A stretch of DNA of 64,000 nucleotides from contig NC_030428.2 in assembly GCF_001660625.3 (NCBI RefSeq), forward strand, positions 5,179,001 to 5,243,000, given 5' to 3'. The stretch is from Ictalurus punctatus. Lineage: Eukaryota > Chordata > Actinopteri > Siluriformes > Ictaluridae. The notes below the pieces were generated by a model that saw only the letters and a program-made list of their open reading frames with translations, ran no database searches and was not told the origin of the DNA. The translations under genes were made by a program, and so were the position numbers. Position 1 is the stretch's first letter, and each line of letters opens with the position of its first letter. Positions 13,901-25,800 of the stretch are shown here, piece by piece.

Positions 13901-16007
13901 CAATGTGTAACGAGAACAACAGAACTGTCCTTGCTGTTCCAATACTTTCAGAGGAGCCTGTACATCAAATAGATTATGTGCCTTACTACTAGAAATACAC
14001 TGTGCCTAGACCTTACATTCTCAGCTAGCTGCTTAGAGATCCTACTATTTACAAACAAACTAACGTGATCCTGAAAAAGTGGAAGATCAACAACATCCCA
14101 CAACATGATATCCTATTTAAACTGTTTATTCATTTCCTTTCCTTTTCAACTATTTACAAATGCATAAATCCTGGCTCATCCCTCCTGTCCATCAAAGAAT
14201 AGGCAGTGCTGTGTACCTTTATGTGCAGCAGATAAGACCTGCAGTAGTACATGGGCGCTCTCCTGCACCACGCTGAGCTGCGACGAGATGTAGGCGAGAG
14301 CCGTCACACTGCGCTCTCGTGCTGCTGCTGCTTTGCTTCGACTATGAGGGTGAGTGGAGGTGTCTCCTTCAGCCATGGGTTCTGTGGAAAGATGACTTTA
14401 TTATTCAAGCGAAAAGCCAGCTCTCCATGGGAATTCCTCCAAGCGATTCAATCGTGGCAGAGACTGTACAATTTAAGCCTTGCAGCTACCTGTGAATATT
14501 TCATCCTTCAGTCTTGGAACCATTCGGGGAGCGAAAACAGCCGGATGGAGACGAGCCAGAGATCCTGCGCACTCCATTACTGCCAAACTGAGACGTGACA
14601 GAACAATTATGACATTTCATTCAATCAAACTGCAGTAAGTATGATGCATTTTGTACTCTGATGCTGTAGCTACCTGACTTGTACGTCGTCCTCTTCTACG
14701 ACGAGCCTCGTCAGGTGATCCACCGCTATTTCCACATCTGTCTCCAGTAACAGGCCTTGATACAAAATAAAGTGTTTTTTTCCTCCCCCATTTATTTACC
14801 CCGATGCTTTTTGAGATCATATATGTGTTTAGAGAATTTAATGGGGCAGTGCAGTAGTTTTGAATCTCAGTCCTCAAGGGCTTCATAAATGGGGAGCTTC
14901 AAATTATTTAATGTTGATTCCAAATTTGTCTCTCCAAAGGCTACACAAGATTCTTTTTCAATAAACTTCAATAACTGTATAAATTAGTTTCATAACTATA
15001 TTTAAATGATTTAGCCATTGAGCTGTAGCACAATATGCTTCCAATATGCACTCACCAGATTGCTGGCCCAGTGTGGCAAGAACTTTTGTAGCTGTGACTT
15101 GAAGAGATGCATTTGACTCAGCCAGGGCAGAAAACACTACGTTGCAGAGAGACTTTTGGAAGGGGAACAGCACGTTGTCCTCTGAGTGGGGTTCAAAGAG
15201 AAAGGGGGAGAAACACCACATCATTTATTCCTCAGCGTTGTTGAATTTTCAAATCTAACTGGTCCGAAGGTTTGGATTACTTTTCCAGAACAGCCGCTCT
15301 GACAATAGGGCTGTTTACAAAGCAAATTACAAGACACACACTAGCATTTATGGAAGGAGTCTCCAGTGTCAGCTCTTTCTAACTTTCAGAGATAAATGTA
15401 TTTCTAATTAGATTTATGTGAGGGGAAAAAAAAAAAAAAAGAGGCTGGTCAGAGAAACGTCTGTTTATAGCTATAATGTAAATGGTAAAAGGAATTAAGC
15501 TGATTTGTGGACATTCCACAACATGTTTAACTATACACAGATCAAATGTTCGGCATTTGCCCAGTTTCCAACGCATTAACTTCAAGAACTGACTGTTCGC
15601 TTGCTGCCTAATATATCCCACCCCTTGGCACGTGCCACTGTAATGAGATAATCAATGTTATTCACTTCACCTGTCAGTGGTTTTAATGATATGGCTGATG
15701 GGTGCACGACTATATAAAGAACTCCATTCGGTAATTACATGCCCCACACTGAGCACTAAACAGTTTTATACAAATGATTACAGGATCATGAAAGTGCTTC
15801 TTGAAAATAAATAAAATCACATTTATGTGATTATATGCAAAGACTAGTTCATACTGAATAGCCTCGGGGGTGAGATCAGCAGGAGCAGGATCAGTCAAAG
15901 CATGTTTAATTAACACACACCTTGTTCTGCAGGCTGGCTGCTCACAGTGGGCTGGATGAAGCCCTGCAACACCTCCAACAGAGTGCGCCGATGAGCACAC
16001 TACACAC

Positions 16008-16043
<36 letters not shown>

Positions 16044-16536
16044 CATGACGATCAGAAAGAATACATTACACAGTGCCAATCACTCTGTTTTTTTCTTATG
16101 CCTACTTGAGGGACCATACTTAAGTCAGATAGACAAGTAGCTCCACATGGGACCTGTTTGTCAGTTTTGAAACACCCTGCATAGTATTTTAGAACAAATT
16201 TTAAAGTTAACCGGATATTAAGAAAGTAAAAAAAAAGCTTGAATGCTGTGTCCCAATCCCCAAAAAAATACTTAAGATAGATAGATAGATAAATAAATAA
16301 ATAAATAAATAAATAACCTGTACAGCTGCATTAGTTCATGTGTGTAATCTTTCAGTGGATGTGAAACAGACCTGAGTTCTGGAGTTGTACTGCTCGAACA
16401 GTGCAGGCAGCACCACTGCTGTCACTATGAGGCTTGCCCTGTAGGAGGCGCCACTTGCAGCCTGCAGCAGCTTAGCACTAGGCCACACCAGCTTCAGATC
16501 TGGCTCACACAGATGGTGCTGACAGTCTGAAACAAA

Positions 16537-16621
<85 letters not shown>

Positions 16622-16835
16622 GGGGGGGGGGGGGGGGGAAAGAGAGAGAGAGAGAAATTATGGAGTGGGTAAACTGGTCATTTGGTTTGTAAAACGTCCA
16701 TGATTCCAAGGCAACGTTCATATCGAATATGAAAAGTACAATTTTGACTTAAAGTGTGCAATAATTATAAGCTTGGTAGTTGACATACCAAAACAGTGGG
16801 TTAGAGGTTAGGAAAGGCTTTTAAAAAATGACTTA

Positions 16836-16883
<48 letters not shown>

Positions 16884-19800
16884 CTTTATCTTAAATGTAA
16901 ATCTATGTAAATCTATGTAACCACCGAAAGAAAAGTACACCTGTTTTTCGGCAATCATCTGCAAAAGTACGGATAATTTGTACCTCGTTGGGATTGAGAT
17001 ACAGAATTCTTATCCCTTGCCATACACGGGTACCTTTGAGGACGAGCTCTAGGAATGTTTGCAGAGCATCTCCCGAGTCTGACGTGAGCACAATGCGAGA
17101 CAGGCAGGACGTGATAGCACTAAGAGCAGAGAGACCTGCTGACTCGACTCTCTCACTCGCCGTCTGGAATACCTGCGAACCGAACGAGGCCACAAGCGTG
17201 GTTTTAGAAGTAGCCCCTGAGGTACCAGCAGGCTACTTAATGAAATATTATAGAATTATGATACATATATGATGTGATGATGTTCATAGGAGGTGTTGGA
17301 ATCTTCAGGCTGATAGTGAATCAATTTGATTCATGATTCATGAGCAATACACTAAGGAGTGAGTTCATTCTCAAAAATCAGCTTTCTAAGAAATACTGTT
17401 ATGTATGGATTAAAACACTTCGTTACAGGAAAATATTCAACACTGCTTCACATCACGCCTTTGCATGTTCGGAAATCTGAATTGTTTTATTCCTTACTTA
17501 TTAATAAATGCCATATTACATTATGGCCTGCAGTCAGTTTACTGACAATCAAAATTACAGAGGGTTACTTAAAGGTTGAAATGCTGGTCAGATATGCACG
17601 ACTTAAATCATTCGAATAGTACCAGGACATAACAACACAGAGCAAACATATTTGAGCAACAAAAAAAAAAGTTAATATCTGGCAACAATATAAACAAGCT
17701 GGAATAAAACGTCACCTCTCTGCGTATGGAGGACCAGAGCCCTGGGAGGAACTCGGCCAGCTCTTTGTGTCCATAGACAGGTGCACAAGCAGCCTAGAGC
17801 AAAAAAGAACTAGTTATTCATTACTTTGAGTGTTTGCAAGGAAGCCGGAATATGCTGGAATATGTTTTACCAGCGTCTGCAGGGAGTCCACCTTGGCATT
17901 CTGGACGTCTGAGTCAAGCTTCTCGATAAGTAATGGTACCAGGAACTGTTGGTGTGAAGAATGCAAATCAGTAAAACAAACCAACAACTGTATCCTTATA
18001 ACAATTTGAATAGGGAACCGAGTCGTCACTGGTATGTTATCCAAACAATGTAAAACAGAAGGACATGGAAGAGCACTACTTCCCCTTTGCATACCTGGAC
18101 ATAGCCAACTAGGACTGTTTAGTAAATGCACCGAGTGTAAAAGTTCTAAAATCACAGTTAAGTAAAAGGTTCAATGCAACAAATATATATATAAAATAAA
18201 AGTAAAAAAAAATCTAAAATCTGAAGATAGCATTCATCTGTGCTGAAACTGCCAGCAGCTTTAGTTTTGACCATATATACCATCATCCTGGGTATTGCTG
18301 GGTATTGCTGGGTCTGGTGTCTCTCGTAGATTCTCTATGGGATTCGGGTCAGGCGAGTCGGCTGGACAATTAACACAGTAAAACCATGGTCAGTGAACCA
18401 GTTACTAGAAGTTTTGGCACTGTGAGCAGGAAATCAGGATCTCCATAAAGCTCGTCAGCAGATGGAAGCATGAAGTGCTCTAAAATCTCCTGGTAGACGC
18501 TGCATCGTCTCTTGACTTGAGACCATGGACCAACACCAGCAGATGACATGGCAACCCAAATCATCACTGACTGTGGAAACTTCACAGTAGACCTCAAGCA
18601 GCTTGGATTCTGTCCCTCTCCACTCTTCCTCCAGACTCTGGAACCTTGATTTCCAAATGAAATGCAACATTTACTTTCATCTTCCCCGTGATTGTGCTTG
18701 TGTACTGAACCAGACTGAGAGATTTAAGCCTCAGGAAACCTTTGCAGGTGTTTTGAGTTAATTCGCTGATTAGAGTCTTCTCAGGTCGACATTTCCGTAT
18801 TATAAATTCTTTATTCGAATAGTTTGAGATACTGGATTCTTGATTTCCGTGAGCTGTAAGCCGTAATCATCGAAATTAAAACAAAACAAAACAAGGCTTG
18901 AAATATATTTCACTTTATGTGTAATGAATCTAGAATATATGAAAGTTCCACTTTTTGAATTACATTACAAAATAAACGAACTTTTCCACGATATTCTAAT
19001 GTTTTGAGATGCACCTTTGGCTTGTTTAGATACCATAGTTGTATGTCCATATTTTAAGATCTTCAGACAAGAACACTTGGTCGCAAGAAATGTGACAGAA
19101 ATATCATGTCACGATACCTGAAGACGTTCCCTCGATACATGATACAGATCACAAGGCACATATACATGTACCCCCTACAGGTTATCATCCTTGAAGTGCC
19201 AGTGCTGTGTTCTGATTAAATCTGAAGTAAGAAGAATAACCGCTGCACCAGTGGACAAATCCATCTTTAGGGTGTCTGTGTGATACCATCCAGAGTAATC
19301 CCATGATGATATTTACTCTAGTTAGCACTTTTTAGCCTCGTCGATTTGGTTTCTGGGGAACTAAAACATGGGACTGAGCAGCACACTGGAGCTACTGAAT
19401 TTATCATTTGTCTACCCCTGCTCCAAGCACAATTTGAGAATTTTTGTGTAAAGAGATGAGTGTTTTGAGACAAACCTCTGCGAATCGTGGCGTGCCGGTT
19501 AGAACTGCCCGTAGAGCGAGGATGAGGTCCTCCTGCTTGATCCCGTGAGGGTCATTGGGTGGCTAAAAATTACCCGGAGAACAGGAGAAAATGACTAGTA
19601 ATTAACGAGCATATAATTAGTCATTATTTAGTCATAATTTACAGTTTTTACAGGCATTCTTGAAGGAGAATACTAACTGGAGTTAACATATGTATGACCC
19701 GAGTGTTTAATATCACAGCCTTTAAAAAGCATCCAAAATATAATCTGTATAGAACGGTTTCAATTGCATCACCATTTTAGAAATTTACTCAAATTTGCTA

Positions 19801-22800
19801 ATTCGATAAGGTCACATTACAAAACCCCAAAAACAAACAAACATTAGTGACTTCAGATTAAAAGGCTGTCCACGGCCATGAACATTCCTACGAGATTACT
19901 TGTTACTGTGCTTGAAGGAAAAGCTGGAATTCTACGTACAGGCGTGAAGTCTATTGGGAAATAGCAGGATGTGACTTCAAAGAGCTCCTCTGTAAACTGA
20001 TCTAAAGAACAAAAAAAAAAGAATGAGTCAGTGACATCTGCTTAGCTACTGATGCTAGGTAGTGAAAGACAAAGCCTTCGTGGCGCATTTCTTCATCTTA
20101 TCTGACCGAGATTCCAGACTAAACATTTGTATTACAATCAGAGACTATTAGACTACACATGACTAAATGTGTGTGTGTGTGTGTGTGTGTGTGTTTCCCA
20201 GTCTGTACTCACTGAGGTCATAACCTCTGTGGATGATGTTTCTGGCTATCTGGAAGGCCAGCAGTAGGTTGCGAGGATCTCTTTCTCCATCTACAGCCTG
20301 CACAAATCCATACACAAAGTCTGGACCCAAACCCTTCAGCTCTGCAGAATTAGGAAAATAGACAAAATTACACTAGATGTGAAAGTCAGTAGCCAAAGCA
20401 TGTGAGAGCGCTTGTCAGAGCAGTATGGATCAACATCCATGAATAACGACCTGATAAAACATTAAAGTAGCCCAAACATTAGTAGTCACCGGCTCAACAT
20501 CGAATTTCAATGTCCACTTGACCTCTGGCTATCTTTACACTTCAGATCCTCAACCCCTCAATTTAGTGTTGCATAAAACAAAACTCCTAACAACTAGAAA
20601 TGCAGACTACACGTATACAGATACATTTCACATAGTTTAATATCACAAAGATATTACGTTTATCACAGTTTTCAATATTATCCAGATACTCAAGTAGTTC
20701 CTTTATACCTTAATGTCACTCTATATACCAATCCCTAACTTCTGGACCTTTAGAACTTAAACGAAATGTACAAATACAAGGTAAATGAATAAAATTTGTA
20801 ATAATATTAATAATAGTACAATCGGAGAAGAACACACTAAATAGCTCTTTAATAACATCAGAATGTTTGCAACAAAAATGATATTTAAGGAATAAAACAC
20901 TTGGGGTCGAGCTTGAATGAATAGAATAGAATAGAATAGAATAAAATAAAATAAAATAAAATAAATATTATATTATATTATATTAATATATATATAGATT
21001 CATAACAGTAATCCAAGATAGGGTGGTGTGATGTGGCCTGAACAAGATTTAGGGTTGTTGTTAGGCTACAAAGTTAATTATTTCACTCGAACACTACATT
21101 TTCTTATACCACAGAGATTTACCGATGATTATATACAGTATATTTTTTAATTAAAAAAAAAAACACATTATAATTTTATACATTTATAATTGTTAACTGT
21201 CTCTGAAACTGTCCATTATCTGTTATTTTATAGCAGCTATTAAAAGTGTTTGTCTTTAAATTAATAAGGCAAAACATTTCACCAGCACTGTGATACAAGA
21301 AATAATATTAAATAAAACATACAGCCACGTCACATCATCTACTGGCGCCATTATGAAGTTAATAACAGCGTCGAGTTAAATATTGCCACGTGTCATATCG
21401 CCACTGATGCAACCTCTTTGAAAAAACACCAGCTCCCTTACCCTTTTCTCTTGAGTCCATGAGGCTGATGAGTATGTTGTAGACACATGCGCGCTCGGTC
21501 AACATCATGGACTGTCGAAATGAACAACACACACCATCGAAAAAGTTAGCAAATGAGGCTGTCAGTGCGTCACGTAAAACTCCACGTGCATTTGGTGCTG
21601 CTTTTTCAGAACGAAAAAAACTAAAGCACTTTAATACAGAGAGGATTTGATCTGTGTCTGTGTCGTGCGGTAATTCACCTGTACGTGCACATCCTGGAAG
21701 AGGGCTTTCAGAATAGACACTGCTGAACCAGGAGGCAGCACTGCGCACTTCGCCTGGAAGATTGATATCGTTTACACTTACACATTTACAAATGAAACCA
21801 ATCACAATCCAGGCACATTTTGGAGGCATCCTTTGTTCAAGGACCTAAATGTAAACAGTCCTGACATCTGAACTTCTAACATTCCTGTCAGTAATTCAGA
21901 ACTTTAAATCACATCATAATTAGCTCCTGAGCCAAACACTAACCTGCATTTCCTCACTAATTTACCCATAAAATGAATCGATTATTTAATAGAAATAGAG
22001 TCACTCTGGTGCCGGTGTGCACGCTCGGGGCTTACCAGAGCGGTGAGTCCGTGCAGAACGTGTGGCGTGATAGCATAGTGATCTTTTAGCCGGTTCTCGT
22101 AGAACGTTACCAGGACCTTCACTGCAAAGAGGGTTCAGAAATTAATCGCAAAGCTCACCACTTCTTCTCTACGTAGTGATATTATATGTTATACTTTTCT
22201 TTTTTTTAACCCATTTAAAAAGTTACATTAAACCTCAGAACAAGCTGTGAATGGATACTCGCTCACAAGACCTTTTTTCAGCCTCGGCATTTGGCATTTG
22301 GTCAGTATTGCCGGAGCAGGATGTAGGGTGTGTGACGAAAGCTTACCTTCGCTCTCGGAAAGGCCGCTGTAGCATGTCTGCAGGACTTGCGAGAGGAGCT
22401 GCACCCCTCGGCTGCGTGTCTGAGTCTGAGAGCTTGTTAAACTTAACCTAAGCAGCAATAAAACAGCCGGTCAGACTACATGCCTTCAATTAGATGCAGA
22501 AAATGTTCTCTTCTGTTATAATATTAACCCACATTTTCATGGTCATTCAGTTTGTTCTGAAGCTGCTCCAGGGTTTGCGTACAGAGCAGCGTGTCCCGTG
22601 TGGTTCACCATATTGTCTGATTTACTTACTGTTTGCTTGTTTTACTGAAACTGAAGTGCTGCACTCTGACCTTATTTTATTCTACTTTCTGTAGTCGTCA
22701 TGTCTGTACCCTGTACACTGGATTTTATGTACCTTATAAAACATATACAGTGGGTATAAAAAGTCTACACACCCCAAGGGTTTTATGCTGGAAAATCAAA

Positions 22801-25800
22801 TGAAACCAAGATAAAATCATATGAGATATTTTCCCACTCAAAGAAAATGCATGTCAAAACAAAACAAAACAAAACAAAAATGACAAACTGGCTGCACAAG
22901 TGTGCACACCCTTTCATAACAGGGCACATGAGACTGCTCAGAATTAACCACATTCGTCATACTGAAACTCGTGTTCAAAAGTAATCATCATACACGTATC
23001 TTCATTTAAGTGTTTCTGATGAACCCCAAATAAAGATCAGCCGTTTCTGTAGGATTCTCTTGACATCATCTTGGTTTCATGAGACTGCTGACGCCAGGGT
23101 CCGCAAAAAGCTTACAAAGCATGTGCTGTATCTCACTTGTTCAAAAGTACCGATCAGGAGAGGGGAACAAAAGAACTTCCAAAACATTAGATGTCCCATG
23201 GAACACCGTGAAGGCTGTCGACAAGTGGAGAAAATGGAGCACCGCAGTGACATCACCAAGAACAGGATGTCCCTCCAAAATTGACAAGAAGAAAACTTAT
23301 TCTTGTCCAGGGAGGCAGTCAAGAGACCTACAGCAACATTAAAGGATCTGCAGGAATATCTGGCAAGGTGAATTCCATGCAAGTAACAACAATCTCTCAT
23401 TCTTCACGTCTGGGCTATGGGGTAATGGTGGCTAAATGGAAGCTCTCTCGCATAGAGAGAGAGAGATAGAGAGAAAAAAAAACATCCAAGCCTGCCTAAA
23501 TCACCCCAAGCCATATAGCAAAATGTGTTATGGGCTGATGAGACCAAGGTAGAACATTTTGGGCACATTTCTAAAAACAAACAAAAACAAGACAGTTCAT
23601 CACCCAAAGAACACCACACCCACAGTGAAGCATGGTGGTGGCAGCATTGTGCTATGCGGCTGCTTCTCTTCAGCTGGGACTGTCTCTAGTTAAGATAGAT
23701 AGGTATCCATGATTTCCTTTATTTTGGCACAAAATGTGCAGGTCTCTTTTCGACAGCTGAAAATGAAGAAATATTTCACCTTCCAGCATGAAGAATATTA
23801 ACGTTTTGTAATGGCCCAGTCAAAACCCAGATATAAACCCTATCGAAAACCTGTGGAATGGTTTGAAGATGGCTGTGCGCAGATCATCACCTCACAATTT
23901 GATAGAGCTGGAGAATTTCTGTCAGGAAGAGTGGAAATGTCGAATCTAAGCGACCTTTTGGTTTTATATGATCCGCCATGCCTACTTAGATCAAAAGATG
24001 CAGGCTATTTGACGGTACCTCGAATAGTGAAGGCTACAGCAGGGGGAAGAGCTTTCTCTTATAGAGCCCCACAGTTATGGAACAGTCTTCCTATTAGTGT
24101 TTGGGACTCAGACACAGTCTCAGTGTTTAAGTCTAAGCTTAAAACGTATTTGTTTACTCAAGCCTACCCTGACTAGATTCTGTTCTACTACTTCGCAGTC
24201 ATAATTATCTTTTTTCTCCCTCTCTCCTTTCGCCGAGCCCCACACGAATTTATGGAGATACTAGAGATCCAGATCCTTTCTGCCTCTGGATGGAGCTCAA
24301 ATCTTCTCTAATTCCAGACTGCTGGGACTACGGCTGCTCCTAACGCCATACAGACTTCATATAAATCCATAATGAACTTTTTTACAATATCTGTTGTTAC
24401 CAAGATGAGGATGGGTTCCCTTCTGAGTCGGGTTCCTCTCAAGGTTCCTCTTAAAACATCTTAGGGAGTTTTTCCTTGCCACCGTCGCCACTCAGTGGCT
24501 TGCTCAGTTGGGATAAATTCACACCTTTAATATCTGAATGAATGAATGAATGAATGAATGCCTTTTATTGTCACTATACATATGTACAATGAAATTAAGA
24601 GCCACTCCTTTTTGTTCCGTGCAAACATATACATTCAATACACAAGAAGAATAAACAGATAATACACAGATAAATAAACAAGATAAATAAACAAAATAAA
24701 TAAACAAGGTATACAATATATGCAAGATATATGCACGATAGATAGATATTAGGGTGGATGGCAGAGGTACTATGAAATGCACAGTTTGAGACAATATATA
24801 CATATGCTGTGGATTCAGTACATGTGTTTGTTTATCATGGTAATAGCTTTTGGGAAGAAACTATTCTTAAATCTACTAGTCCTTGTTTTGATGCACCTGT
24901 AACGTCTCCCTGAGGGCAACAGATTGAACAGATCAAAGCCAGGGTAAGAACTGTCCTTAATGATAGTTTTTCCTCTGCTGAGGCAACGGGAAGTGTAAAT
25001 ATTCATCAGGGAGGGGAGAGGGCAGCCAATGATCTTCTGTGGTGCTCTTACTACCCTCTGAAGCCTCTCCCTGTCTGCTGCAGTGCAGCTACCATACCAC
25101 ACCGTGATACAGTATGTGAGCAAGCTCTCGACGGACGAGCGGTAGAAGATCAGCAGCAGATTGGAGTCCAGATTGTACTTCCTGAGAACCCTCAGGAAGT
25201 GTAGCCGCGTTTGAGCCTTCTTGATAACCGCTGTGATGTTGTCCGTCAGGAGATGTTAGCAGAGATAAGGACGCCAAGAAACCGGACGGTGTGGACCTTC
25301 TCCACACACTCACCATTAATGAAGAGGGGGGCCAGCTCCGTGTTGTGTTTTCTGAAGTCTACAATAAGTTCCTTGGTTTTCTTGGTGTTTAGAGTCAGGT
25401 TGTTCTTTGAACACCAGGCTGCCAAGTTTAGGACTTCCTCTCTGTAGGCTGCCTCCTCTCCTTTTGAGATAAGTCCGACCACTGTGGTGTCGTCAGCAAA
25501 CTTGATAATATTATTGTTGTAGACTGGTCTACAGTCATATGTGTAGAGATAGTACAGGAGGGGGCTCAACACACAGCCCTGTGGAGAACCTGTGCTCAAC
25601 GTGCGAGTGGAGGAGAGGTGGGGCCCGAGTCTCACTGTCTGGAACCGGTTGGTGAGAAAGTCCTTTATCCAGGCACACGTGAGGCGGGGGAGGCCAAGGG
25701 TGACCAATTTGGTGACGAGAATGTCCGGAATTATTGTATTAAAAGCCGAACTGTAATCCACAAAAAGCATCCGTACGTAGCTCTGTTGCTGCTCAAGATG

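Noticed and set aside
16336..16721. Cys-Val repeat ORFs
   Set aside because: They read through the (CA)39 microsatellite into exon 13; only 16372-16526 is coding.
21359..21829. Single 156-codon minus-strand ORF
   Set aside because: It is exons 5 and 6 of mms19 joined through intron 5; clear splice sites and family alignment show two exons.
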